The position numbers were made by a program, and so were the translations under genes. The notes below the pieces were generated by a model, which did not search any database, was not told the origin of the DNA, and was given only the letters and a program-made list of their open reading frames with translations. This document shows, in pieces, positions 16,275-25,490 of a stretch of 29,446 bases of DNA; the first letter of the stretch is position 1, and each line of letters opens with the position of its first letter. The stretch covers positions 1-29,446 of the forward strand of contig USRT01000026.1 of assembly GCA_900557195.1 (NCBI GenBank), written 5' to 3'. Source of the DNA: an uncultured Clostridium sp. (GTDB lineage: Bacteria; Bacillota; Clostridia; TANB77; CAG-508).

Positions 16275-17963
16275 ATGAACAAGAAATGGGAATGTTATAA
16301 TAATAATAACGAAGAAGTAGAAAAAATTGCAAAAGAGTTTAATGTTAGTAAATTGCTTGCAACAATATTATCTAATAAAAAAATATCTAAAAAAGAAGAT
16401 ATAGAAAAATTTTTAAGTCCTACAAGAAATGATTTTCACGATCCATTTCTAATGCCAGACATGAAAATAGCAGTAGACAGAATTATAAAAGCAATTGAAA
16501 CAAAAGAAAAAATTATGATATATGGAGATTATGATGTAGATGGTATTACAAGTATAACTGTATTAAAGCAATTTCTAGGAGATAGAGGAATTGTGGCAGA
16601 TACATATATACCAAATAGACTAGATGAAGGATATGGTTTAAATAAAAAAGCAATTGAAGAGATTGCAAAACAAAACTATACTTTAATGATTACAGTAGAT
16701 TGTGGAATTTCTGGAATAGAGGAAGTTGAATATGCAAATAGTTTAGGAATAGAGACTATTATTACAGACCATCATGAACAAGCAGAAATTATTCCAAATG
16801 CACTAGCAGTAGTTGATGCTAAAAGAAAAGATAATAAATATCCATTTAATCAATTAGCTGGCGTTGGAGTTGTATTTAAACTAATTCAAGCAATAGGGAT
16901 TTGTTTAGGATTAGAAGAAAAAGAATACTTAAAATATTTAGATTTAGTATGTGTTGGAACAATATCAGATATAGTTCCTTTAGTTGATGAAAATAGAGTA
17001 ATTGCAAAACTTGGATTAAAATTGGTAGAAGTAACAAAAAATTTAGGTCTTAAAACATTATTAGATACAGTAGGATATAAAAAAATTGATTCTATAACTA
17101 TTTCTTTTGGTGTAGCACCTAGAATTAATGCATGTGGTAGAATGGGATACCAAGAAGAAGCTTTAAATTTATTTTTAACAAAGAATCTAGAAGAAGCTAA
17201 AGAGATTTCTAATAAATTAAATGAATATAATAAAGAAAGACAAGACAAAGAAAAGAGAATTTTTGCTGAAGCAATTGAAAAAATAGAAAAAGGTGAGAAA
17301 GATAAATCTTGCATTATTTTAGGAAATGAAAATTGGCATCATGGAGTAATAGGAATTGTTGCTTCAAAAGTAACAGATATGTATTTTAAACCAAGTATAC
17401 TAATTTGTTTTGAAGAGCAAGGTGATGGAAAAGGTTCAGGAAGAAGTATCCCAGGTTTTGATTTACATGAAGCTTTAACTAAATGCGACAAATATATTGA
17501 AAAATTTGGTGGGCATTCAATGGCTATTGGAATAACAGTAAAAAGAGATAATTTTGAAGAATTTAAAAAACAATTTGAAGAATACGCTAAAAATAGTGAT
17601 ATTGATAAAATTATTCCAATTATTTATATAGATGAAGAAATTACTTTAAAAGATATTAATTTAAAAGCAGTTCAAGAATTACAATTATTAGAGCCATTTG
17701 GAGAAGGTAACAAAATGCCACTATTCTTATATAAAAATTTAAAAATAGATTCAATTAGAGCTTTATCAGAAGGAAAACATTTAAAATTAACATTAAAAGA
17801 TGACAATATGGTTATTGATGCAATTGGATTCAACATGGGAGAATATACAAACGACTATTTAATAGGTGATAAAATAGACATAGTTGGAAATCTAGAAATT
17901 AATAGTTTTAATGGAATAGATAAAGTACAAATAAATCTAAAAGATATTAGAAGGTCATATTAA
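16275..17963 (+). CDS. recJ: Single-stranded-DNA-specific exonuclease RecJ
   Basis: A 562-residue protein. The DHH-family core is complete: IYGDYDVDGIT (near residue 80), TVDCGISG, ITDHHE (the DHH motif) and GTISDIVPL. The DHHA1 part shows WHHGVIGIVASKV, GSGRSIPGFDL and FGGHSMAIGIT. A C-terminal OB-like domain ends the protein. RecJ degrades ssDNA 5' to 3' in RecF-pathway recombination and repair. GGGGAG lies 8 nt before the ATG. The reading frame is intact and contains no CGG codon. A structured element (copy B) follows it, before relA. Confidence 0.95.
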   Translation: MNKKWECYNNNNEEVEKIAKEFNVSKLLATILSNKKISKKEDIEKFLSPTRNDFHDPFLMPDMKIAVDRIIKAIETKEKIMIYGDYDVDGITSITVLKQFLGDRGIVADTYIPNRLDEGYGLNKKAIEEIAKQNYTLMITVDCGISGIEEVEYANSLGIETIITDHHEQAEIIPNALAVVDAKRKDNKYPFNQLAGVGVVFKLIQAIGICLGLEEKEYLKYLDLVCVGTISDIVPLVDENRVIAKLGLKLVEVTKNLGLKTLLDTVGYKKIDSITISFGVAPRINACGRMGYQEEALNLFLTKNLEEAKEISNKLNEYNKERQDKEKRIFAEAIEKIEKGEKDKSCIILGNENWHHGVIGIVASKVTDMYFKPSILICFEEQGDGKGSGRSIPGFDLHEALTKCDKYIEKFGGHSMAIGITVKRDNFEEFKKQFEEYAKNSDIDKIIPIIYIDEEITLKDINLKAVQELQLLEPFGEGNKMPLFLYKNLKIDSIRALSEGKHLKLTLKDDNMVIDAIGFNMGEYTNDYLIGDKIDIVGNLEINSFNGIDKVQINLKDIRRSY

Positions 17964-17990
17964 ATAAAAGATTGTTATAGTTCATAGACA

Positions 17991-18207
17991 GTTTGTTTAA
18001 GAGTAAATAGTTACCGCCTAGCTAAGAGTTTGATATATATTTTTTTAAACCAATCTTGAAGCGTGGCGGGCGAGTAGTAGGAATTAGTTTTATACCACGC
18101 AGTATATTACAGAGGGAGGATAAAATGTGTACCATCTGCGATTAGTTTTAAAAAATATATATCAAACTCTTAGCTAGGCTAGTATGTGCTTTTAAGTGGG
18201 ATGTGAA
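17991..18207. ncRNA. Structured element, copy B (probable non-coding RNA; strand not certain)
   Basis: This element fills the 360-nt recJ-relA gap. The helix 18018-18054 with 18141-18177 (35 of 37 positions paired) closes an 86-nt loop containing CTTGAAGCGTG, GTTTTATACCACGCAG and GTACCATC-GCG. GTTTAAGAG and TTACCG lie to the left and AGTATGTGCTT to the right. Loops match copy A almost base for base, while most of the helix differs in sequence but stays paired. Such compensatory change is the signature of a selected RNA (or DNA) structure. The remainder of the gap (18210-18310) shows nothing recognisable apart from the relA ribosome site. Confidence 0.72.
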
Positions 18208-18324
18208 TAATAATAAGAGATTAGTTTAAAAAATTAGAGTGAAAAAATAAAGTGATAGCATGAAAAATAACTAAAAATTTTAGTTTAATAGTACAAACTA
18301 TTAACAAAGCAAGGAGTGATGCAT

Positions 18325-20518
18325 ATGTCAGAAATAAAAGATGTAACAATAGACGATATCATAAAAAAAATGAAGCAAAATAAAAGAAAAACAGATACAA
18401 AGATAATTACAAGAGCTTACGAATACGCCAAAAGTCATCACGGTGACCAATTAAGAAAATCCGGCGAACCATATATTATACATCCATTACAAGTAGCATA
18501 CATACTAGCTAATTTAGAACTAGACGAAAGCACAATATGTGCAGCACTACTACACGATGTTGCAGAAGACACAGATGTAACTATAAAAGATTTAGCAAGA
18601 GAGTTCAGTGAAGAAATAGCTCGGTATGGTCGATGGAGTAACCAAACTTGGAAAACTAAATTATACAAGTGCTGAAGAACAACAAGTAGAAAATTATAGA
18701 AAAATGTTTTTAGCAATGGGAAAGGATATTAGAGTTATATTAATAAAACTTGCAGATAGACTTCATAACATGAGAACTCTAAAATTCCTTAAAAGAGATA
18801 GACAAATAGCAATAGCAAAAGAAACAATGGATTTATACGCTCCACTTGCAAATCGTCTTGGTATGTATAGTTTAAAATGGGAACTTGAAGATTTATCTTT
18901 TAAATATTTATATCCAGAAGACTTTAAAGAAATCGTAGAAGGCATAGATAGAAAAAGAGAACAAAGATTAGAATTCATTGAAAAAATAATGGATGATATA
19001 AAATTAGAATTAAAAAAAGAAAAAATTGAAGCAGAAATAACAGGAAGAGCAAAACATCTATACAGTATATATAGAAAGATGAAAAGAGATGGAAAAAACT
19101 TAGACCAAATCTATGATTTATTTGCTTTAAGAATTTTAGTTAATTCTGTAAAAGATTGTTATGCGGCATTAGGAGTTGTACATGAATTATATAATCCTAT
19201 GCCAGGCAGATTTAAAGATTATATAGCAGTTCCAAAGCCAAACATGTATCAATCTCTACATACAACACTTATTGGTCCAAAAGGTACTCCTTTTGAAGTA
19301 CAAATTCGTACATGGGATATGCACAGGATTGCAGAGTTTGGTATTGCTGCACATTGGGCATATAAAGAAGCAAATAAAGACAAAAAGACATCTGTTGTTG
19401 TAAATGAAGATAAACTTGCATGGCTACGTGAAACATTAGAGTGGCAAAAAGACATGCAAGATCCACAAGAATTTTTAAATACATTAAAAACAGAATTATT
19501 TGAAGATGAGGTATATGTATTTACTCCAAAGGGTCAAATAAAAGTATTACCAAGAGGAAGTACACCAATAGATTTTGCATATAACATTCATGAACAAATA
19601 GGACATCATATGACAGGAGCTAAAATAAATAGTAAAATGATGCCAATTATTACACATCTTCATAATGGAGATATTGTAGAAATTATCACATCAGAACAAG
19701 CAAAAGGACCAAGTAGAGATTGGTTAAAATTTGTTAAGAGTTCAAGTGCAAAAAATAAAATCCAAGGTTGGTTTAAGAAAAACCAAAGAGAAGAAAATAT
19801 AGTAAAAGGTAAAGATTTAGTAGAAAAAGAAATAAAAAGATTAGGTATTAGTTATTCTGAAGTTTTTAAAACGGAATTCATAAATGCTGCATTAAATAGA
19901 TATAAATTTAATACGATAGATGATATGTATTCAAGTGTAGGATTTGGAGCAATATCAGCTGGTAAAGTAATTGCAAGAATGTTAGAAGAATATAGAAAAG
20001 AGCATGATTCAGATAATTTAGAAGAAAAGTTACAAGAATTATCTAAAGAAAAGGTAACAAGATCTAAACCTTCTAATGTAGGAATTGTAGTTGAGGGAAT
20101 TGATAATTGTTTAGTAAGACTTTCAAAATGCTGTAATCCTGTTCCAGGAGATGAAATTGTAGGATTTATTACAAGAGGAAGAGGTGTATCTGTACATCGC
20201 AAAGATTGTGTAAATATGAAAGATTTAATTAGTCAAGATGGAAGAATGATAGATGTTTACTGGTACAACGAGAAAAAGGCATCTTATAGTGTAGATATAG
20301 AAATATATGCAAATGATAGAAATGGATTATTAGCAGATATTATTAAAGAAATTGGTAATAACAAATGTAAGCTAATTGGAATAAATTCTAAAGCTAATAA
20401 AGAAAGAATTGCTATAACAGAATTAACAGTAGAGGTAGAAAATCTAGAAGAGTTAAATAAAATTTTAAAAGCTTTAAGAAAAATAGATAGTGTTTACGAA
20501 GTTAATAGAAAGAAATAA
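18325..20518 (+). CDS. relA: Bifunctional (p)ppGpp synthetase/hydrolase Rel, read through a +1 shift at CGG
   Basis: A protein of 730 residues after the shift. It makes and degrades the alarmone (p)ppGpp. The HD hydrolase domain has LLHDVAEDTDV near residue 76. The synthetase domain has GRAKHLYSIYRKM, YDLFALRILV, RFKDYIAVPKPNMYQSLHT and EVQIRTWDMHRIAEFGIAAHW (about residues 235-345). TGS is near 396 and ACT near 650. The start ATG 18325 follows AAGGAG by 8 nt. The conventional frame ends at 18675 inside the HD domain. Skipping the C of CGG at 18622-18624 reads IA-GMVDGVTKLGK, matching the family. Unshifted product would be a truncated hydrolase fragment, so recoding efficiency could set alarmone balance (inference). 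Confidence 0.9.
18622..18625 (+). other. +1 recoding site 4 (CGGT), relA
   Basis: GCT-CGGT: skipping C reads Ala-Gly and continues MVDGVTKL. The zero frame stops at 18673-18675. It is the only CGGT among the six sites; a tRNA with unmodified U34 could still read the fourth base by wobble. Confidence 0.8.
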
Positions 20519-20535
20519 AAGAAGGAATGTTAAAA

Positions 20536-21190
20536 ATGATACTAAAGAGAATTAAAGTAATGGCAATGTTAAATGAAGCTACAAATTGTTATATAGTACA
20601 AGATGAGAATTCAAAAGAAACCATGGTTATAGATCCTGGTGCAGAAGCGGACAAGATTATAGAAATGCTAGATGTTCTTGGTGCTAATTTAAAATATATT
20701 TATTTAACACATTGTCATGGTGACCACATAGGTGCTGTAAATGATTTAAAGGATAAAAAAGGTGGTAAGATATTAATTCATAGATATGATGCAGAAGGGT
20801 TATATAGAGATGATATTAGTTTGTGTTCATATATAGGAATGGAACCTCCAAAAGAATTAGAAGCAGACTCTAGAGTAGATGACGGAGATTTAATTCATGT
20901 CCGGAAATTTAGAATTTAGAGTAATCCATACACCAGGACATACAAATGGAGGAAGTTCTTTATATTGTGAAGATGAAAGTTTGATTTTTTCGGGTGACAC
21001 AATATTTAGAGGTACTTGGGGAAGAACAGATTTGCCAACAGGTAGCTTTGATGATATTATAAGTTCTATTATGAACAAGATTCTTATTTTGCCAGATGAA
21101 ACAATTATTTATCCAGGACATGGAAAGTCTACAAAAATAAAAGAAGAAAAACCAATTTATTATGATTTACAAGAAAGACGAGATATGTAA
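20536..21190 (+). CDS. MBL-fold hydrolase, glyoxalase II-like, read through a +1 shift at CGG
   Basis: A protein of 217 residues after the shift. The metal motifs run in order: THCHGDHIGA (HxHxDH) near residue 60, HTPGHTNGG with the next His ligand, FSGDTIF with the bridging Asp, and YPGHGKST with the last His. This is a complete binuclear metallo-beta-lactamase site of the hydroxyacylglutathione-hydrolase-like group; the substrate is unknown. The conventional frame stops at 20919, after the first motif only. Skipping the C of CGG at 20902-20904 reads HV-GNLEFRVIHTPGH. ATG 20536 is preferred (GAAGGA 9 nt upstream) over ATG 20527. It follows relA by 17 nt, an association common in Firmicutes. 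Confidence 0.88.
20902..20905 (+). other. +1 recoding site 5 (CGGA), MBL hydrolase
   Basis: GTC-CGGA: skipping C reads Val-Gly-Asn-Leu-Glu-Phe, the usual G-x-L strand before the HTPGH motif. The zero frame stops at 20917-20919. Confidence 0.82.
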
Positions 21191-21200
21191 TATTATTATG

Positions 21201-21308
21201 AACGAGTGCCAATAGGGACGGGGCATTTTGGCACTTTTTATAAAATAACAAAATTAATACAATATTTAAAGAATGTGCCAAAATGCCCCGTCCCTATTGG
21301 CACTCGTT
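21201..21308. repeat. REPIN: perfect 34-bp inverted repeat around 40 nt
   Basis: Arms 21201-21234 and 21275-21308 are exact reverse complements. Each contains GGGACGGGGCA flanked by TGCCAA-type ends. Each arm can also fold alone, and the left one is followed by TTTTTA, so it may end transcription from the MBL gene. The right arm stops 2 nt before the hisS ribosome site region. It looks like a recently inserted non-autonomous element. Confidence 0.82.
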
Positions 21309-21327
21309 GAAAAAAGGAGGAGATAGT

Positions 21328-22581
21328 ATGCTACAAAAACCAAAAGGAACTAAAGATATATTGCCAAGCGAAATATATAAATGGCAGTATATCGAATCTA
21401 AAGTAAAAAATATATTTGAAAATTATGGATTTAAAGAAATTAGAGTACCTGTATTTGAAAATACAGAATTGTTTCAAAGAGGTGTTGGAGATACTACAGA
21501 TGTTGTACAAAAAGAAATGTATACATTTGATGATAAAGGTGGAAGAAGTATTACTTTAAGACCAGAAGGCACAGCTGGAGTAGTTAGATCATATATAGAA
21601 AATGGAATGGCAAGTCTTCCATCACCTGTAAAGCTTTGGTATAACATGGCTATGTATAGATATGAAAATGTTCAAAAAGGAAGACTTAGAGAATTTCACC
21701 AAATAGGTGCTGAAATGTTTTCTACATCATCATATCTAGCAGATGTAGAGATTATAACAATGGCAAGTAAAATATTTAAAGTTTTAAATATCCCAAATGT
21801 AAAATTAACAATTAATAGTATTGGATGTCCAATATGTAGAAAAAAATATCAAGAGGCACTAAAAGAATTTATAAGGCCAAATTTAGATATGTATTGTGAT
21901 ACATGTAAAACAAGATTTGAAAAAAATCCAATGAGAATATTAGATTGTAAAGAAAGAAAATGTAAAGAATTAAATTTAGGTGCACCAGTTATATTAGATT
22001 ATTTATGTGAAGAATGTAAAGAACATTTTGAAAATGTAAAAAATAGTCTTAATTCATTAGGTATAGAATATGTAGTAGATCCTGGGATTGTAAGAGGATT
22101 AGACTATTATACAAAAACCGTGTTTGAATTTATTTCTGATGAAGAAGGATATACAGTCCTAGCTGGAGGAAGATATGATGGATTAGTAAAAGAGTTAGAG
22201 GGAATAGATACTCCTGCTATTGGATTTGCAATGGGTGTAGAGAGATTAGTAGAAGTTTATGAAAAATACAATAAAGATAATATGGTTCAAGATAAAAATA
22301 TGTCTTTATATATTGCATACATTGGTGATGAAGCAAATATATTTGCAACTAAATTAGTGGAAAACTTAAGAGAAGCAGATATATTTGTAGAAAAAGATGT
22401 AACAGGAAAAAGTTTAAAAGCACAACTTAAATATGCTGATAAGAAAAATAGTAAATATATAATAATTATTGGTGATGATGAACTAAAAAATAGAGAAGCA
22501 AAAATAAAAGAAATGGATTCTGGAAAAGAAGAAAATATAAAATTAGAAGTGGAAGAGATAAAAAAATATTTAAATAAATAA
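21328..22581 (+). CDS. hisS: Histidyl-tRNA synthetase
   Basis: A 417-residue class II synthetase that charges tRNA-His. KPKGTKDILPSE lies at the N-terminus. Motif 2 is the LRPEGTAGVVRSYIENGM / MYRYENVQKGRLREFHQIGAE region, the histidine-binding loop is LDYYTKTVFEF, and motif 3 is AGGRYDGLVKELEG followed by IGFAMGVERLV. A C-terminal anticodon-binding domain runs over about residues 325-417. A CxxC-type cysteine set (GCPICRKK, CDTC, CKERKC, CEEC) at about 165-235 indicates a zinc-binding insertion. AAAGGAGG places the start at ATG 21328. No T-box leader is visible; the upstream gap is occupied by the REPIN. Confidence 0.95.
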   Translation: MLQKPKGTKDILPSEIYKWQYIESKVKNIFENYGFKEIRVPVFENTELFQRGVGDTTDVVQKEMYTFDDKGGRSITLRPEGTAGVVRSYIENGMASLPSPVKLWYNMAMYRYENVQKGRLREFHQIGAEMFSTSSYLADVEIITMASKIFKVLNIPNVKLTINSIGCPICRKKYQEALKEFIRPNLDMYCDTCKTRFEKNPMRILDCKERKCKELNLGAPVILDYLCEECKEHFENVKNSLNSLGIEYVVDPGIVRGLDYYTKTVFEFISDEEGYTVLAGGRYDGLVKELEGIDTPAIGFAMGVERLVEVYEKYNKDNMVQDKNMSLYIAYIGDEANIFATKLVENLREADIFVEKDVTGKSLKAQLKYADKKNSKYIIIIGDDELKNREAKIKEMDSGKEENIKLEVEEIKKYLNK

Positions 22582-22672
22582 CTAGAATTTATCATATTCT
22601 CTTATGTACAAGCATATATTTATATAATAGGAAATTTTATTATATAAGAGCTTATAGACAAAGGAGAAAAAT

Positions 22673-23833
22673 ATGGTAAATGTAACAGTTATAAATAGAA
22701 AAGATGTGGTAAAATATCTAGTAAGAATTGGAATAGCTATTATGATAGTTAGTGTTCTTGCTAGATATTTTTCTGGACTTAAGGAAAAAGACATTTCTAA
22801 GATGGTAAAAATAGAAGAAGAAAACAAAAAGGCTTTTATCTCTTGTTTAGATGATACTATTCCTACAATACAAGAAGTAAATAAAAACGAAAATAAAGCC
22901 AAAGATAATGAGAATTACATAGAGCCATTAAAATTAGCTTTAACTAAAGAATTAGGAGTACTAGATTCTTTAGAAAAAAGATATACTAGTGAAAATATTA
23001 TAGAGCAAGGAAATGAGTCAAGTATATCAAGTGAAGATTTGGAAGAGCAAGATAGAGCAAAAGAAGAAGTGCCAACAGGTGTAAAAACAGAAGTATTACC
23101 AAGTAATGTACCAGCTAAATATACAAATACTCATAATAGTGTACAAATAAAAAATGAGAGTAAATATACGTTAACAGAAGATATGTTATCTACAGATGGA
23201 GTAACTGTTAATAATAAAAATATATTGATTTTCCATACACATACATGTGAAAGTTATACTCCCACCGAAACAAGTAAATATAATCAAACAGGTAATTTTA
23301 GAACTACAGATTTAAATTTTTCAGTTGCAAGAGTTGGAACTGAATTACAAAATCAGCTAAAATCTTATGGATATAATGTAATTCATAATACAACATATCA
23401 TGATTATCCATCATATAATGGTTCATATGGTAATTCGCTAACAACTGTACAAAATTTATTAAAAACCAATAAAGATTTTGATGTTGTAATTGATGTACAT
23501 AGAGATGCTATTGCAGATAGCACATATGCTCCAACAGTTAAAATTGGAGATGAATATGTAGCACAATTAATGTTCGTAATTGGAACAAATGGATCTGGAT
23601 TAGAACATGATAATTGGGTACAAAATTTAAAGTTTGCAATAAAAGTTCAAGAGAAAGCAAATGAAATGTATCCAGGACTTTTTAAACCAATGATAGTAAG
23701 AAATTCAAGGTATAATCAGAATGTATCTAAAGCAGCAAGTATTATTGAGGTTGGTGCGACTGGTAATACATTAGAACAATCTAACACTAGTATGAAGTAT
23801 TTAGCAAAAGTACTTAGTGAAGTTATGAAGTAA
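22673..23833 (+). CDS. spoIIP: Stage II sporulation protein P (SpoIIP)
   Basis: A 386-residue protein. A single N-terminal membrane segment lies at about residues 16-33. A long charged, poorly conserved stalk runs to about residue 170. The catalytic amidase/endopeptidase domain then starts at NILIFHTHTCESYTP and includes DVVIDVHRDAI and SIIEVGATGNTLEQ near the C-terminus. SpoIIP works with SpoIID and SpoIIM to thin peptidoglycan during forespore engulfment, so this organism is expected to sporulate. AAAGGAG precedes the ATG. An imperfect-use hairpin (22620-22629 with 22638-22647, perfect 10-bp arms but no T run) lies between hisS and this gene. Confidence 0.92.
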   Translation: MVNVTVINRKDVVKYLVRIGIAIMIVSVLARYFSGLKEKDISKMVKIEEENKKAFISCLDDTIPTIQEVNKNENKAKDNENYIEPLKLALTKELGVLDSLEKRYTSENIIEQGNESSISSEDLEEQDRAKEEVPTGVKTEVLPSNVPAKYTNTHNSVQIKNESKYTLTEDMLSTDGVTVNNKNILIFHTHTCESYTPTETSKYNQTGNFRTTDLNFSVARVGTELQNQLKSYGYNVIHNTTYHDYPSYNGSYGNSLTTVQNLLKTNKDFDVVIDVHRDAIADSTYAPTVKIGDEYVAQLMFVIGTNGSGLEHDNWVQNLKFAIKVQEKANEMYPGLFKPMIVRNSRYNQNVSKAASIIEVGATGNTLEQSNTSMKYLAKVLSEVMK

Positions 23834-24148
23834 ATGCTTGAACTAAACATTGGAGACGGGGTTAAAGGTTCGGTTCTCTTCCTGATGCTCAAAGCCCAAA
23901 TGGTAACAAGAATTTATTAAAAGTTTATTAAAAGCAACAATTTATTTTATATTTTTATTGCATAACAATCATATTTAATATAAAATTAGAAACAATAAGG
24001 TGTAACTTTAATATGAATTAGATGATAAAAAGTAAGTAGAAATTTGTTTTAATATAATTTTTCAAAATTCAAGTTTTAGTCTTAGCGTGTTTAGTTTTAA
24101 ATAGTTTATTTTAAGTTACATATATACAAAAGAAAGGTGTGAGTTTAA
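23834..24148. other. Intergenic region, 315 nt, with a GC-richer 5' patch
   Basis: The first about 70 nt (23836-23905) are clearly richer in G and C than their surroundings and include GGAGACGGGGTT and GGTTCGGTTCTC. They fold into neither a tRNA nor a REP core that I can recognise. They could be a decayed repeat. The rest is A/T-rich, with no ORF and no convincing promoter. A ribosome site for pgi (AGAAAGG) lies near the end. Confidence 0.5.
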
Positions 24149-25478
24149 ATGTCTAATATAAAACTAGATTTTAAAAATAGTGGTGTGAATGAAAAGTCTA
24201 TTATGTTATACAAATATAGGGTAGAAGAAATACATAATAGATTGCAAGAAGATGCAAGTAAAGAGGATGCATTTTTAGGGTGGTTAGACTTACCAAAAAA
24301 TTATGATAAAAAAGAATTCGATAAAATAAAAAGAAGTGCTAAAAAAATACAAGAATCATCAGATATATTACTAGTAATAGGTATAGGTGGTTCATATTTA
24401 GGAGCAAGAGCAGTTATAGAATCATTAACAAATACTTTTTATAATATGTTAGATAAAGAACAAAGAAATACTCCTCAAATATTGTATGTTGGAAATAACT
24501 TGAGTCCAAATTATTTAAATGATTTGATTGATGTAATAGGAGATAAAGATATATCTATTAATGTTATATCAAAATCAGGAACAACAACAGAACCAGCAAT
24601 TGCTTTTAGATTTTTTAGAGAATTTTTAGAAAGTAAATATGGAATAAAAGAGGCAAGAAAGAGAATTTTTGTAACAACAGATAAATCTAGAGGAGCATTA
24701 AAACAACTTGCGATAGAAGAAAAATACACAAGTTTTGTTATTCCAGATAATGTAGGAGGAAGATATTCTGTATTAACAGCAGTACGGATTATTACCAATT
24801 GCAGTGGCTGGAATAGATATTGACAAATTAATGCAAGGTGCTAAATTTGCATGTGAAAAATATTCAGATCCTAATATAAAATATAATGAATGTTATAAAT
24901 ATGCTGTATTAAGAAATTGTTTATATAATACTAATAAAGATATTGAAATATTAGTTACATATGAACCTAAAATGCATTATATGATAGAATGGTGGAAACA
25001 ACTTTTTGGTGAAAGTGAAGGAAAAGAAAACAAAGGAATTTTCCCTACAGGAGCTGAATTTACAACAGATTTACACTCTTTAGGACAATATATACAAGAG
25101 GGTAGAAGGAGTTTATTTGAAACAGTTATTAATATCGAGCATAGCCAAAGTGATATAAAAATAAATTCTGATGAAGATGATTTAGATGGACTTAATTATA
25201 TAGCAGGAAAAAAATTGTCTTTTGTAAATAAAAAAGCTATGCAAGGAACTATAAAAGCACATGTTGATGGAGGTGTTCCAAATATATTAATTAATATAGA
25301 TGAATTAAGTGCAGAAACTATAGGTGGGTTAATATATTTCTTTGAAAAGGCTTGTGCTGTTTCTGGAATGCTTTTAGGAATAAATCCTTTTAATCAACCT
25401 GGTGTAGAAAAATATAAAACAAATATGTTTAAATTATTAGATAAACCAGGATATGGAAATGATAGTAAGAAAAAATAG
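24149..25478 (+). CDS. pgi: Glucose-6-phosphate isomerase, read through a +1 shift at CGG
   Basis: A protein of 442 residues after the shift, close to the usual length for Firmicutes. It interconverts glucose-6-phosphate and fructose-6-phosphate in glycolysis. Motifs are VIGIGGSYLGARAV (near residue 78), ISKSGTTTEPAIAFR (near 140), the family signature GGRYSVLTAV-GLLPIAVAG crossing the shift point, TDLHSLGQYIQEG with the catalytic Glu, and NPFNQPGVEKYK near the C-terminus. The conventional frame stops at 24823. Skipping the C of CGG at 24785-24787 restores one of the most conserved stretches of the enzyme exactly. Glycolysis would need this gene, so a plain pseudogene is unlikely. Confidence 0.93.
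24785..24788 (+). other. +1 recoding site 6 (CGGA), pgi
   Basis: GTA-CGGA: skipping C reads Val-Gly-Leu-Leu-Pro, an invariant region of Pgi, so the shift point is fixed to the base. The zero frame stops at 24821-24823. Confidence 0.88.
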
Positions 25479-25490
25479 TTTATAATAGAT

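Noticed and set aside
21191..21327. T-box leader for hisS
   Set aside because: No T-box sequence or antiterminator is visible; the gap is filled by the REPIN.
22620..22647. Hairpin between hisS and spoIIP as a terminator
   Set aside because: The arms are perfect but wholly A/T, and no T run follows. It is too weak to call.
5205..24788. CGG as a simple reassigned three-base codon (for example Gly, Trp or Gln)
   Set aside because: A triplet reading keeps the zero frame, which reaches a stop soon after each site and does not match the family. A one-base shift is required in every case.
5205..24788. Classical programmed frameshift like prfB (internal Shine-Dalgarno and slippery CUU-UGA)
   Set aside because: No stop codon sits at the shift point, and no common upstream stimulator or slippery P-site codon is shared. 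The only common element is CGG itself.
4494..25478. Treating the six split genes as ordinary pseudogenes or sequencing errors
   Set aside because: All six breaks are a surplus C at an in-frame CGG. Errors or decay would also use homopolymer runs and other bases. The window's real decayed gene (27831-28312) shows exactly that ordinary pattern.
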